NCBI GenBank assembly: GCA_023954175.1
Contig: JAMLIM010000001.1
Span: 123,901 to 187,900 of the forward strand
From: Rhizobacter sp.
Lineage (GTDB): Bacteria > Pseudomonadota > Gammaproteobacteria > Burkholderiales > Burkholderiaceae_C
DNA: 64,000 bases
Direction of reading: 5' to 3'
A model generated the notes under the pieces. The model ran no database searches. It was not told where the DNA came from and was given only the letters and a program-made list of their open reading frames with translations. Positions within the stretch are counted from its first letter, which is position 1, and each line of letters starts with the position of its first letter. This document shows positions 1-8,599 of this stretch, in pieces. The position numbers were made by a program, and so were the translations under genes.

Positions 1-1200
1 CGCGCCCTGGTCGCAGCCGAAGACGACCCACTTCGGCGCCCCGGCGGGCATGCGTTCGAGTGCCGCCTCCATGCGCTCACGCAACGCGTTGATCGGCGAT
101 TGCGGCATGTCGATGCCGGTGACGAGTTTGGCGCTCTTGCGAAACGGTGTCGATGACGGGCACGCGCCGACGCAGATGCCGCAGCTCGCGCACAGATCGG
201 CATCCACCTGCGCCATCTGGTATCCGATGCGCCGGTTCGGGTGCGGGATCATCGTGATCGCGGTGTAGGGGCAATCGTCGAAGCACCGCCTGCAACCGCT
301 GCAGTTGGCCGGGTCGACTTCGGCCACCGGCGCCGCGGCCGGCTGCGGGATGAAAGGCAGCGCAAAGAGCGCGACGAGCGTCAGCGCGAGCAGCAGCCAC
401 ACCGCGCCCGCGGATGTGGCGTAGACCAGCGGATGGATGAAGAGCAGCCACCAGTCGAGCGCGAGCGCCCCCGGCGCGACCGCAAGATCGGCCGGCCCCT
501 GGCTCAGCACCGGCAGCGCGAATGCGAGTGCGATGAGCATTGCCGTCGCGGCGATCGCGAGCCGCCGCGGCGGAAAGACCTCGGCATGCGCCACGCGCTG
601 GATGTGAAACCACATCGCGAACACGATCAGCAGCGGCACGCCCAGGTGGACGAACACGAAGAGCGAGAACAGCCGATCGCTGACGCTCGCGACGCCAAGG
701 AAGTTGCGCGTCAGTGGCGACGCGAAGAACGGCAGCCAGTCGATGAACTCCGCGGTGGCGATGGCGGAAAACTGGCCGAGCTTGTCCCAGTTCAGCCAGA
801 AGCCGCCGATCGCCGAGGCAAAGGCGAGCGGCAGCAGCGGCACGCCGGTCAGCCACGAGAAGCGGCGAAACCCGCTGTAGCGGCCGAGCAGCCATTCGCG
901 CAGCAGGTGCGCGAGCATCGTGACGACGAACGCGTCGGCCGCATAACGGTGCAGGCTGCGCAGCCAGCCGCCGAGGAACCACTGATCGCGGGAGAGGGCG
1001 TCGATCGAGCCGTACGCCCCGGTGGCCGACGTGTCGAGCACCGCGTAGACATAGATGCCGCTGATCGCGAGCAGCCAGAAGCACAGGAAGGCGAGCGCGC
1101 CGAGGTGGCGCAGCGGATTGAGCGTGCCGCCGCCAACGACGCGGTCGAGTGCACCCTCGGCGCGCTGCCACAGCGCACCGCCGCGCTCGCGCAGATTCAT
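1..1200 (-). CDS. Cytochrome b / 2x[4Fe-4S] ferredoxin fusion protein, C-terminus cut by window edge
   Basis: Translating from the ATG at 1200 gives 400 residues with no stop before the window edge. Residues 1-285 are a cytochrome-b-like membrane domain: His84/His98 and His185/His199 are each 14 residues apart in two helices, the usual bis-His diheme pattern. Residues 300-350 hold two ferredoxin motifs (C300, C303, C306, C310 and C337, C340, C343, C347). The last visible residues (WVVFGCDQGA) resemble the start of the MvhD-type hydrogenase iron-sulfur subunit domain, so a third domain probably continues outside the window. The start overlaps the SCO gene stop as ATGA, so it is the promoter-distal gene of the heme-copper operon. 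It probably passes electrons between a quinone or cytochrome pool and an iron-sulfur partner; the partner is unknown. Confidence 0.8.
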   Translation of the reverse strand, partial: MNLRERGGALWQRAEGALDRVVGGGTLNPLRHLGALAFLCFWLLAISGIYVYAVLDTSATGAYGSIDALSRDQWFLGGWLRSLHRYAADAFVVTMLAHLLREWLLGRYSGFRRFSWLTGVPLLPLAFASAIGGFWLNWDKLGQFSAIATAEFIDWLPFFASPLTRNFLGVASVSDRLFSLFVFVHLGVPLLIVFAMWFHIQRVAHAEVFPPRRLAIAATAMLIALAFALPVLSQGPADLAVAPGALALDWWLLFIHPLVYATSAGAVWLLLALTLVALFALPFIPQPAAAPVAEVDPANCSGCRRCFDDCPYTAITMIPHPNRRIGYQMAQVDADLCASCGICVGACPSSTPFRKSAKLVTGIDMPQSPINALRERMEAALERMPAGAPKWVVFGCDQGA

Positions 1201-2102
1201 CGCTCGGCGCTCGCGCGCGGCGGCAGCGGCGCGCTGCCTGCGATCCGCGTGGCCGCGCTCTTCGCACGCCGCAGCCGTCGATTCGCAAGCAGTTCGCCGA
1301 TGAAGAACCAGATCATCGCGATGACAAAGGTGACGCCACCCGCGATCTCGAACGCGAGCGCATAGCTGACGCGGTATTCGCCGGTTGCCGGGTCATAGAT
1401 CGAGCACAGGATGCGCACCCGATCGACGAGATCGGCCAGGTCGAGCTGCTGCGGCAGCGGCTCGTTGCGAAGGAGTTGGCGGATCGGCTCGGCCAGTTGA
1501 TCCGCGCTGAAGTTTTCGCCATACACCTGACGGTAGATCCGGCCTTCACCGTCCACCACCGTCACCTGCAGCAGATGGTCGAAGCCCGATTGGCTGGGTG
1601 TGTAGGCGAAACCGAAGTCGCGCGTCAGCGCTTCGACAGCCGACGCATGCGGGCTCAGGAACTCCCAGTTCGCAAAGTTGATGCGCTGCTGCGCAGCGAA
1701 GGCCTTCATCGACGGCGGCGAATCCGCCGGCAGGTTGAAGCCGATGCTGACGATGTTGTACTGCCTCGGGTCCATGCTGCGGCCCATCCCATCGATCGCC
1801 GCGGCGATCGCGCGCGTGCTCGTCGGGCAGACCTGGAAGCATCCCGTGTACATGAAGTTCACGAGCAAGGGCTTGCCGCGGTAGTCGGCCAGGCGCACCG
1901 GCTTGCCTTCACGATCGAGCAGGGTGTAGTCGCCGATCTTCTTGCCGACGACGCCCTGGCTGATGCGCAATGCTTCGCCCGGGTCGAGCGTGGCACGCGA
2001 TGCGGGAGCGTCGTCGGCTCTGGCAGACCCGAACAGGCAGGCCAGCGAAATCGCGAGCAGGGTGACGAAACCCCGGCCACTGGGGACGGCGTGCGCCTTC
2101 AT
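1197..2102 (-). CDS. SCO1/SenC family copper chaperone
   Basis: SCO proteins deliver copper to the CuA site of heme-copper oxidase subunit II. The 301-aa product has an N-terminal signal or anchor (about residues 11-30), a thioredoxin-like fold with the copper-binding C88-x3-C92 pair and the conserved His177 (FDHLLQ), and an extra C-terminal transmembrane helix at about 262-283. The chosen ATG at 2102 precedes the signal sequence; the frame is open further upstream but that part is arginine-rich and overlaps the heme O synthase gene. It lies between the heme O synthase gene and the cytochrome b/ferredoxin gene in a leftward operon whose subunit II has a complete CuA motif, which fits a role in CuA assembly. 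Confidence 0.88.
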   Translation of the reverse strand: MKAHAVPSGRGFVTLLAISLACLFGSARADDAPASRATLDPGEALRISQGVVGKKIGDYTLLDREGKPVRLADYRGKPLLVNFMYTGCFQVCPTSTRAIAAAIDGMGRSMDPRQYNIVSIGFNLPADSPPSMKAFAAQQRINFANWEFLSPHASAVEALTRDFGFAYTPSQSGFDHLLQVTVVDGEGRIYRQVYGENFSADQLAEPIRQLLRNEPLPQQLDLADLVDRVRILCSIYDPATGEYRVSYALAFEIAGGVTFVIAMIWFFIGELLANRRLRRAKSAATRIAGSAPLPPRASAER

Positions 2103-2112
2103 GCCAGGAATG

Positions 2113-3009
2113 CTACCGCAACAAGCCGTCGAGGCTGGCTCCCGCAAGCACCAGGCTGAGTTGAAGCAACGAAGCGAAGAACGAGGCCATCGCGGTCTTG
2201 CGGCTCGGCTCGCGCGCCAGAACCCAGGCCTTGCGCAGGAAGTAGGCGCCGCCGATGGCCGCACCGGCCACGTAGACGACGCCGGCGCCATAGAAGACAG
2301 GCAGCAGCGAAGCAATCACGAGCGCGACCGTGCTCCAGAAGACGATCTGCGCCGCACGCTGCGTGCCGACGACGACCGGCAGCATCGGCACGCCGGCCGC
2401 AGCGTAATCGTCCTGGTTCGCGATCGCGAGGCTCCAGAAATGCGGCGGCGTCCAGAGAAACAGGACGAGTGCAAGCAGCAGCGGCAAGGCGCCGATCGCA
2501 GGGTCGACCGCGGCGGCACCGGCCAGCACCGCGAAGCTGCCGGCGAGACCGCCGACGACGATGTTGAGCCACGTGCGGCGCTTGAGCCACACGGTATAGA
2601 CGACCGCGTAGAAGAACGCGCCGAGGAAGACATAGAGCGCGGCCCAGGCGTTGAGCGCCCACCAGGCGGACGCGACCGAGGCGGCGAGCAGCGCGGCGAT
2701 CACCGCCAGCCACGCCGGCGTGTGCGGCAGCGCGCCGGTGACGAAGGCACGCGTGCGGGTGCGCGCCATCAGCTTGTCGGATTCCGCCTCGACGTACTGA
2801 TTGAACGCGCCCGCGCTCGCGGACGAGACCATCACCGAGATCGCCAGCACGACCACCTGCGCCAGGCTCAGCGACGGGCCGGGCGTGAACACGAAGCCGA
2901 CCAGGGCGGTCAGCATGATCATCACGCCGATGCGCAGCTTGAACAGCCCCAGCACGTCGCGCGCAAGCCGGGCAGGCGTGCGGGGGGCGAGTGCAAGGGT
3001 TGTCGTCAT
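2113..3009 (-). CDS. cyoE: Protoheme IX farnesyltransferase (heme O synthase)
   Basis: This UbiA-superfamily enzyme adds a farnesyl group to heme B to make heme O. The 298-aa protein has about nine hydrophobic helices. It carries the prenyl-diphosphate/Mg motif NQYVEAESDKLMARTRTR (about residues 75-92) and the second conserved stretch with YTVWLKRRTWLN. It starts 13 bp after the subunit I stop codon in the same operon. With heme A synthase (ctaA) encoded divergently at 5669, the locus can make both heme O and heme A, suggesting that the linked terminal reductase uses a modified heme. Confidence 0.92.
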   Translation of the reverse strand: MTTTLALAPRTPARLARDVLGLFKLRIGVMIMLTALVGFVFTPGPSLSLAQVVVLAISVMVSSASAGAFNQYVEAESDKLMARTRTRAFVTGALPHTPAWLAVIAALLAASVASAWWALNAWAALYVFLGAFFYAVVYTVWLKRRTWLNIVVGGLAGSFAVLAGAAAVDPAIGALPLLLALVLFLWTPPHFWSLAIANQDDYAAAGVPMLPVVVGTQRAAQIVFWSTVALVIASLLPVFYGAGVVYVAGAAIGGAYFLRKAWVLAREPSRKTAMASFFASLLQLSLVLAGASLDGLLR

Positions 3010-3022
3010 TGCCGTGCTCCGG

Positions 3023-4723
3023 TCAGGAAAGGCCCCAGACCTGCGACAGGTACTTCCAGTTGATGAAGTAGTACAGCACGAAGGCCACGAAGAACACCAT
3101 CGCCAGCACGAACGAGCCGGGGGCGACGAACCCTGCCGAGCCGTAGCTCTGCACCGCAACGGTCGGTGTCGCGCGCGCAACCGGCGTCGGCTTGGCGCTC
3201 GTCGCGCCGCTGTCGAGCCGCTTGCCCCACAGGATCGAGCCAACCGTGATGTAGATGTAGATCCCGCCGCCAACGATGGCTGCGATGCCGCCGATGCCGA
3301 CCATCCCCATCATCAGGTAGGCCGCACCCGGCCATTCATAGGCCATCGGCGCCCCGGCGAAAGCCATGTCCCAGTGCCGGCGCGAGACGCCCAGCGTGCC
3401 GGCACCCATCATCACGAGGCAGAAGAAGTACATCGAGAAACCGAAGATGTACGGCTGGAGCTTCGCCAGGCCCGGGTTGATCATCTCGCGGCGGAACAGC
3501 ACCGGGATCAGGAAATAGGTCAGCGCCATGAACGACAGCGTCGTGCCGACGACGACCGTGGCGTGGAAGTGGCCCGGCACGTAGATCGTGTTGTGGATGA
3601 TCATGTTGAGCTGCTCGGTGCCCATCATCACGCCCGTGATCCCGCCCAGGAAGCCGAAGCCGACGATCGAGATGAACACGCCCGAGAACGTCGGGTTGCC
3701 CCACGGCGCCTTGCGCAGCCACTCGAACAGACCCTTGTTGTAGCCCTTGGCGCGCTGCGCGACTTCCATCGCACCCGGCACGGTGAGGCCGTGGATCATC
3801 GAGGCGAGCACCGCGAAGTACATGAAGTAGCTCGTGTTGACGACCTTCCACGACGTGCTGACACCCGGATCGGCAAGGATGTGGTGCGCGCTCGCGAGTT
3901 GCAGGAAGACGATGTAGAGCAGGAAGGCGCCGCGACTCACGCGCTCGGACATCGGCTTCGCGCCGAACGCGATCGCCGCGACCAGATACCAGATCGAGAT
4001 GTGCGCCGCGACGTTGATCTGCTGCGACGAGTGGCCGAAGGCCCACCAGATCACGCGGTAGGCGAGCGGGTCCACGTGCTGCACGAGGCCGATCGACATC
4101 AGCCAGGTCGGGATCAGGATGATCGCACCCGACACGATCGTGAACACGGCGATGATCGCCGCGGTGGTGGCGCCGAAGGTGACGAGCGGCACCGAGCCTT
4201 CATAGGTCCGCTCGCGCCGGGCGACGACGAGCGTGCCGAAGAACACGAAGCAGGCGATCAGCGCGCCGACGGCGAACAGGATCAGGCCGAGATAGAAGCT
4301 CTGATCGGCCATCATCGGCACATAGCTCGTCATCATCACGCTCGAGCTGCCCTGGTAGACGGCGTAGTTGTTGACGGCGGCGCCGATCACCATCAGCACG
4401 AAGGCAACCCAGGCCACCTTCGGTGTCGCGATCCGGCAGCGCAGCAGCGTCGACGAACAGAAGTAGAGCACCGCGATCTCGAAGAAGATGATCCAGAAGA
4501 TCAGCATGTTGATGCCGTGCGCGGTGAGCACCTGATAGAAGGTGTCGGCCTCCAGCCAGTGGATGGCGGGCCAGCGCGTCAGCACGACGCCGATGGCAAG
4601 GATGCCGCCCAAGAGCAGGCAGACAACGGCGACGAACGCGTTGGCGTAGATCAGCTTTTCTGCATGACCCTCGAACTGCAGGCCCGACCTGGGGCAGGTC
4701 CGGTACGTGATGGCGCTGGACAT
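3023..4723 (-). CDS. Heme-copper oxidoreductase subunit I lacking the catalytic Tyr (putative CuA-type nitric oxide reductase)
   Basis: The 566-aa, multi-helix protein keeps all heme/copper ligands of subunit I: the helix-II His (TAHGINMLIFW), a CuB His (AFGHSSQQINVAAH), the CuB His pair (SAHHILADPG) and the helix-X HFH (VPGHFHAT). Oxygen-reducing A- and B-type enzymes have GHPxVY at the first CuB site, the Tyr being cross-linked to His. Here the sequence is GHSSQQ, so Gln replaces Tyr. Loss of that Tyr is typical of nitric oxide reductases in this superfamily. With the CuA subunit II (4737-5276), a 51-aa subunit and many nitrogen-oxide genes nearby, I infer a CuA-dependent NO reductase of one of the less studied NOR families. 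An oxidase with an altered active site remains possible. Confidence 0.8.
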   Translation of the reverse strand: MSSAITYRTCPRSGLQFEGHAEKLIYANAFVAVVCLLLGGILAIGVVLTRWPAIHWLEADTFYQVLTAHGINMLIFWIIFFEIAVLYFCSSTLLRCRIATPKVAWVAFVLMVIGAAVNNYAVYQGSSSVMMTSYVPMMADQSFYLGLILFAVGALIACFVFFGTLVVARRERTYEGSVPLVTFGATTAAIIAVFTIVSGAIILIPTWLMSIGLVQHVDPLAYRVIWWAFGHSSQQINVAAHISIWYLVAAIAFGAKPMSERVSRGAFLLYIVFLQLASAHHILADPGVSTSWKVVNTSYFMYFAVLASMIHGLTVPGAMEVAQRAKGYNKGLFEWLRKAPWGNPTFSGVFISIVGFGFLGGITGVMMGTEQLNMIIHNTIYVPGHFHATVVVGTTLSFMALTYFLIPVLFRREMINPGLAKLQPYIFGFSMYFFCLVMMGAGTLGVSRRHWDMAFAGAPMAYEWPGAAYLMMGMVGIGGIAAIVGGGIYIYITVGSILWGKRLDSGATSAKPTPVARATPTVAVQSYGSAGFVAPGSFVLAMVFFVAFVLYYFINWKYLSQVWGLS

Positions 4724-4736
4724 TTGTGCTCCTCCC

Positions 4737-5276
4737 TTACTTCACGTACAAGCGGCCAACCATCGTGTGATGGTTGATACCGCAGAACTCGTTGCAGACG
4801 ATCGCGAACTGACCCGACTGGTTCGGCGTGACGTTGATCACGTGCTCGAAGCCCGGAACGACCTGGACGTTGATGTTGGTCGGCTGCAGCGAGAAGCCGT
4901 GGTTGTAGTCGAGCGAGGACAGGTGCAGACGGTAGGTCTTGCCCTTCTCGAGCTCGATGATCGGCCACCAGCTCCAGAGCCGCCCGACCAGATACACGTC
5001 CCCGCCCGGCGGCGGCGCGACGACCGGAACCTTGTCTTCGGTCTCGGTGCGCACGGTGTACTTGTCGACCACCGCCTGCGCCTTGGCGACGAAGGCGTCA
5101 GGTGTCGTGCGGTAGGTTTCGGTCGAGAGGTTCTGCTTGCCGTAGATGTGCCAGCCGACCATCATGAAGAACATCACCATGCACCAGGCGAACGCGATCG
5201 CGATCCAGGTGCCTTCAACACGGTCCAGCGGGTGCTTCCACCACAGTCGTTCCGCCGGGGGCAGCATTGCGCTCAT
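4737..5276 (-). CDS. Heme-copper oxidoreductase subunit II with CuA site
   Basis: A 179-aa protein with one N-terminal transmembrane helix (about residues 23-43) and a periplasmic cupredoxin domain. The CuA ligands are complete: the upstream His (DYNHGF) and the C-terminal CNEFCGINHHTM motif, which gives two Cys, one backbone-ligand Glu, His and Met. The short, single-helix form resembles subunit II of ba3/B-type enzymes rather than the two-helix subunit II of aa3 oxidases. It would accept electrons from a c-type cytochrome, for example nirM or nirC products, and pass them to subunit I, whose gene begins 13 bp downstream. The SCO gene in the operon fits CuA loading. Confidence 0.9.
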   Translation of the reverse strand: MSAMLPPAERLWWKHPLDRVEGTWIAIAFAWCMVMFFMMVGWHIYGKQNLSTETYRTTPDAFVAKAQAVVDKYTVRTETEDKVPVVAPPPGGDVYLVGRLWSWWPIIELEKGKTYRLHLSSLDYNHGFSLQPTNINVQVVPGFEHVINVTPNQSGQFAIVCNEFCGINHHTMVGRLYVK

Positions 5277-5322
5277 GTCGTCTTCCTTCTGTTTGAACCG
5301 GGGTTGTCGGCGTTACGCACGG

Positions 5323-5478
5323 TCATTTCGCCATCGGGATGGTGAAGATGTCGATCAGGCCCCACGCCATGTAGATGACCATGGGCACCATGACACCGAT
5401 GAACAGCAACAGGAACGGGTTGTCGAGCAGTTGCTGCAACCAGGGCACGGGTTCGTTGTCGTGGTCGTTCGAGCTCAT
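5323..5478 (-). CDS. Small single-helix membrane subunit of the heme-copper enzyme
   Basis: A 51-residue ORF, too short for most gene finders, starts at the ATG at 5478 and ends 46 bp before subunit II. It has a hydrophilic N-terminus (MSSNDHDNEPVPW) and one strong hydrophobic segment at about residues 23-45, followed by IPMAK. Tiny single-helix polypeptides are regular companions of B-type heme-copper enzymes (the subunit IIa type). Position as first gene of the operon and composition support a structural subunit. A short GA-rich stretch upstream of the ATG can serve as ribosome binding site. No wider family assignment is claimed. Confidence 0.72.
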   Translation of the reverse strand: MSSNDHDNEPVPWLQQLLDNPFLLLFIGVMVPMVIYMAWGLIDIFTIPMAK

Positions 5479-5553
5479 GGGTGTTCTCCTTCAGTCGTGG
5501 TCCGGCCATAGCGTGGCCCGGCGAGATTCTGCTGGGCGTGGCCTCAACTTGAT

Positions 5554-5567
5554 TTGACCCAGCACAA
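5554..5567. promoter_or_regulatory. Possible DNR/FNR-type box, imperfect
   Basis: TTGACCCAGCACAA has a perfect left half-site and one mismatch in the right half-site of TTGA-N6-TCAA. Its centre is about 82 bp upstream of the small-subunit start and about 108 bp upstream of ctaA, in the 190-bp divergent control region. A DNR-like regulator is encoded at 6686. The match is weak and is offered only because better boxes occur at other denitrification genes of this window. Confidence 0.3.
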
Positions 5568-5668
5568 GAACGCGGAAGGTTACCTCTCGGCAAGCAGGCG
5601 TCCACAAGGGTTGACCACTACGCTGCGCGCCGCGTCGGACAATCGACCCACACTCCACCGAACCCGAC

Positions 5669-6634
5669 ATGAGCGCACCCGATCGAAGCCGCAAGCTGTT
5701 GCGCCGCATGGCGCTGCTGTGCACCGTACTCGTCCTCGTGATCACGAGCCTGAGCGCCTACATCCGGCTTTCGCGCGCCGGCCTGTCATGCGCCGATTGG
5801 CCGCAGTGCTACGGCGAAGGCCTGCGCCAGGCGCAACAGGGCATCGCCGCGACCGCTGGCGAAAGCGATGCGACGGCGATCGCGCGGCTCGCGCATCGCA
5901 TCGTCGCGAGCAGTGCGTTGCTGCTGATCGTCACGATGGTCGTCGTGTGCTTCACCGCGCGCCCGGTGCGTTGGGCCGACGGGCGCGTTGCGCTCGCCCT
6001 GCTCGTGCTCGCGCTCGGCCTCGCCGTGCTCGGCCGCTGGTCGAGCGACGCGCGCGTGCCGGCAGTCGCGATCGGCAACCTGCTCGGCGGCTTCGCGATG
6101 CTGGCGTTGTGTTGGCGCCTCATGCACGACGCGGGCAACGCGCTCGCGCCGGGCTGGCGCGCCTGGGCGCGCGTCGCGGCGCTGCTCGTCGCGCTGCAGG
6201 TCGCGCTCGGTGGCCTGGTCAGCGCATCGTTCTCGGCGACCAGTTGCAGTGGCTTCAGTGACTGCATAGACGCTGCGCGCGGCCTGCCGTGGACGGCGCT
6301 CGACCCCTGGCGCGAACCGGTGCTCGCAGGCGCGCCGCCGATCAACGCGTCGGGCGCGCTCGCGCAGGCGATGCATCGCGTGCTGGGGGTGCTGCTGTTG
6401 TTCGCGACGGCACCGCTCGCACTGGCTGCACTGCGCAGCGCGCGGCCGCTGGCCGCAGCGGTGTTGCTCACGGCGCTCACGCTCGTCGTCGGGCTCGGGC
6501 TGGTGATGGCGGGCAGCGGCCCGGCGCTCGGTGTCGCGCTCGCGCACAATCTTGGCGCTGCGCTGCTGCTCGCCACGCTCGTGGAGCTGTCGCGTTCACC
6601 ACGACCGACACCACACCCGTCAGCGCCGTCCTGA
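5669..6634 (+). CDS. ctaA: Heme A synthase (COX15/CtaA)
   Basis: This integral membrane enzyme oxidises the C8 methyl of heme O to give heme A. The 321-aa protein has about eight hydrophobic helices in two similar four-helix halves. The four conserved His contexts are present (LAHRIVAS, LMHDAG, AMHRVLGV, LAHNLGAA), as are the two periplasmic Cys pairs (LSCADWPQC and SCSGFSDC). It is divergent from the heme-copper operon and followed after 51 bp by the DNR-like regulator. Its presence beside cyoE suggests that the local terminal reductase, or another one in the cell, carries heme A. Confidence 0.92.
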   Translation: MSAPDRSRKLLRRMALLCTVLVLVITSLSAYIRLSRAGLSCADWPQCYGEGLRQAQQGIAATAGESDATAIARLAHRIVASSALLLIVTMVVVCFTARPVRWADGRVALALLVLALGLAVLGRWSSDARVPAVAIGNLLGGFAMLALCWRLMHDAGNALAPGWRAWARVAALLVALQVALGGLVSASFSATSCSGFSDCIDAARGLPWTALDPWREPVLAGAPPINASGALAQAMHRVLGVLLLFATAPLALAALRSARPLAAAVLLTALTLVVGLGLVMAGSGPALGVALAHNLGAALLLATLVELSRSPRPTPHPSAPS

Positions 6635-6685
6635 CGCCGCGGCCCCACTACAATTTTCTCTTTTGCCCGCGAACGGAGTCGCACG

Positions 6686-7393
6686 ATGGAGGGTCGTCCT
6701 TTCGATGTGCCGCGATACCTCTCGGTGTTGCCGCTGTTCAACGACCTCAGCCCGGACGAGCTGAAGCAGGTTGCTGCCGGCTGCACGCTGCGCCGGCTCG
6801 CGCGTGGCGACATGGTGTTTCACAACGGGGACCCCTGCAACGAGTTCCATGTCGTCGTCACCGGCCAGGTCAAGCTGTTCGTGCTGTCGCCGTCGGGCCA
6901 GGAGAAGGTCGTCGAGCTGATCGCCCCCGGGCAGAGCTTTGCCGAGGCGATCATGTTCACCGACCGGCCCTACATCCTGAGCGCGCAGTCGCTTACCGAC
7001 ACATTGCTGCTTGTCGTCTCCAAGCGCGCGGTGCTCGCCGAGATCGAGCGCGACCACCGCTTCGCGCTGCGCATGCTGGCCGGCCTCGCGCGCCGCATGC
7101 ACGGCCTGGTGCACGACGTCGAGGCCTATTCGCTGCACTCCGGGCTGCAGCGCGTGATCGGCTACCTGCTGCGCGATCAGGCGATCGAGGACTGCGAGGC
7201 GGGTGAGGCGCGCACGGTGTCGCTGCCGGTCAGCAAGGCGACGATCGCATCGCGTCTGTCGCTCACGCCGGAGTACTTCTCGCGCGTGCTGCACGAGCTG
7301 GAATCGAACGGTCTGATCGAGATCGACCGCCGCGACATTCGCATCCTCGACGCCAAGCGGCTGTCGCAGTACCAGGACGCCCCGACCGGTTGA
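6686..7393 (+). CDS. Crp/Fnr-family transcriptional regulator, DNR/NnrR-like
   Basis: The 235-aa protein has an N-terminal cyclic-nucleotide-binding beta-roll (about residues 15-130), a long dimerisation helix and a C-terminal winged helix-turn-helix (about 165-225) with the recognition region SLTPEYFSRVLHEL. The FNR-type N-terminal Cys cluster is absent, so it should not sense oxygen through an iron-sulfur cluster. DNR proteins, which sense NO through heme, have this layout. Candidate target boxes of the form TTGA-N6-TCAA occur at 19448, 23540 and 50178. It stands alone downstream of ctaA. The effector is inferred from context. Confidence 0.85.
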   Translation: MEGRPFDVPRYLSVLPLFNDLSPDELKQVAAGCTLRRLARGDMVFHNGDPCNEFHVVVTGQVKLFVLSPSGQEKVVELIAPGQSFAEAIMFTDRPYILSAQSLTDTLLLVVSKRAVLAEIERDHRFALRMLAGLARRMHGLVHDVEAYSLHSGLQRVIGYLLRDQAIEDCEAGEARTVSLPVSKATIASRLSLTPEYFSRVLHELESNGLIEIDRRDIRILDAKRLSQYQDAPTG

Positions 7394-7414
7394 TGACGTC
7401 GACGGCGCGCGCGT

Positions 7415-8287
7415 TCAGGCAGCGCCGGCCAGCACCGCACCAGCCATCGCTTCACCCATGCGGATCGCGGCCCCCGGCGTCCACGCCGGGTTGAACTGCA
7501 GGTTCATCTTCGGCAACAGCACGACGACCGTCGAGCCGAGCAGGAAGCGCCCCATCTCGTCACCCTGCCCGAGCCGGACGTCCTGCCCGTCATAGCGCCA
7601 CTCGCGCGCCTGCGCGACGCGCGGCGGGCTGACGACACCGTGCCACACCGTCGCCATGCTGCCGACGATCGTCGCGCCCACGAGCACCAGCACGAACGGC
7701 GCGGGCTCACCGTTGAACACGCCCTCGAACACGCAGACGACACGCTCGTTGCGCGCGAACAGCCCCGGCACGCCGCGCGCCGTCGTCGGGTTCACCGAGA
7801 ACAGCGCGCCGGGCACATGGATCATGCGCACGAGCCGCCCGTCGCACGGCATGTGGATGCGGTGGTAGTCCTTCGGGCTGAGATAGAGCGTTGCGAAGTG
7901 CCCGTCGTCGAACGGCGCGGCGAGCGCCGCATCGCCGCCGACGAGTGCGGTCGCCGAATAGCGGTGCCCCTTGGCCTGGAAGATCTGGCCCTGCTCGATC
8001 GCGCCGAACTGGCTGATCGAGCCGTCCACCGGGCAGATGAACTCGGCATTCGCCAGCGGCCGCACGCCCGGCTTGAGCGCGCGGGTGAAGAAGTCGTTGA
8101 AGCTCGCGTAGTGCGCAATGTCGCTGTCCGCCGCCTCGCTCATGTCGACGCCGTACTTGCGCACGAACCACGCGATCAGGCGCGTCGTCTTCGCCCCGCG
8201 CTGCGCGTTCGCCACCTTGCCCGCACGCGAAGTCAACGCCTGCTTGGGCAGCACGTATTGCGGCAGGACGGCGAGGCGATCGGACAT
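7415..8287 (-). CDS. psd: Phosphatidylserine decarboxylase proenzyme
   Basis: Psd converts phosphatidylserine to phosphatidylethanolamine in the inner membrane. The 290-aa proenzyme contains the conserved LGST self-cleavage motif near the C-terminus (about residues 252-255), where the Ser becomes the pyruvoyl group. It also has the conserved CPVDGSISQFG and YHRIHMPCDG stretches of the catalytic domain. Length fits the bacterial type I family. It is convergent with the DNR-like gene, with only 21 bp between stops, and appears to be an ordinary housekeeping gene. Confidence 0.95.
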   Translation of the reverse strand: MSDRLAVLPQYVLPKQALTSRAGKVANAQRGAKTTRLIAWFVRKYGVDMSEAADSDIAHYASFNDFFTRALKPGVRPLANAEFICPVDGSISQFGAIEQGQIFQAKGHRYSATALVGGDAALAAPFDDGHFATLYLSPKDYHRIHMPCDGRLVRMIHVPGALFSVNPTTARGVPGLFARNERVVCVFEGVFNGEPAPFVLVLVGATIVGSMATVWHGVVSPPRVAQAREWRYDGQDVRLGQGDEMGRFLLGSTVVVLLPKMNLQFNPAWTPGAAIRMGEAMAGAVLAGAA

Positions 8288-8439
8288 GTGGCGCGGGGTC
8301 GGGACGAGGGGGCGGATTGTATCGATGGCGAGGCTTGCGGCGGTGAGCGATGCGCCCGGCAATCACATGCGGCGATGGCATGCGGCGATCCGGTGCGGCC
8401 GAGCGTAGCGGATCGCGAGGCCGGGCACCCGTTCACTGG

Positions 8440-8460
8440 CGTGGCGTGCTGAACGCCACG
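8440..8460. repeat. Intergenic hairpin in the psd-methyltransferase gap
   Basis: CGTGGCGT and ACGCCACG form a perfect 8-bp stem around a 5-nt loop. It lies in the 312-bp gap 8288-8599 between divergently oriented psd and the methyltransferase gene. There is no T-tract after it on either strand, so a simple intrinsic terminator is not supported. Nothing else was recognised in the gap. Confidence 0.4.
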
Positions 8461-8599
8461 ACCCGCCCCGCCGTTCAAATTCGATGCGCCTGGCGAGCCG
8501 GGTCAGCGTTTTCATGGTGACCGGGAACAAGTAGGATGTGTGCGTGATCCGCAGACCCCCGGGCGACTTGAACGGGGGCACCGCATCGGAGGCGCCGTG

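Noticed and set aside
77-1288. A 403-codon minus-strand frame at the left edge
   Set aside because: It is in a different frame from the cytochrome b/ferredoxin protein that ends at the window edge; its product is low-complexity Arg/Ala-rich sequence.
5546-5559. A perfect FNR box at CTTGATTTGACC in the ctaA/heme-copper divergent region
   Set aside because: The half-sites are in direct rather than inverted arrangement; only the weaker overlapping TTGACCCAGCACAA was kept, with low confidence.
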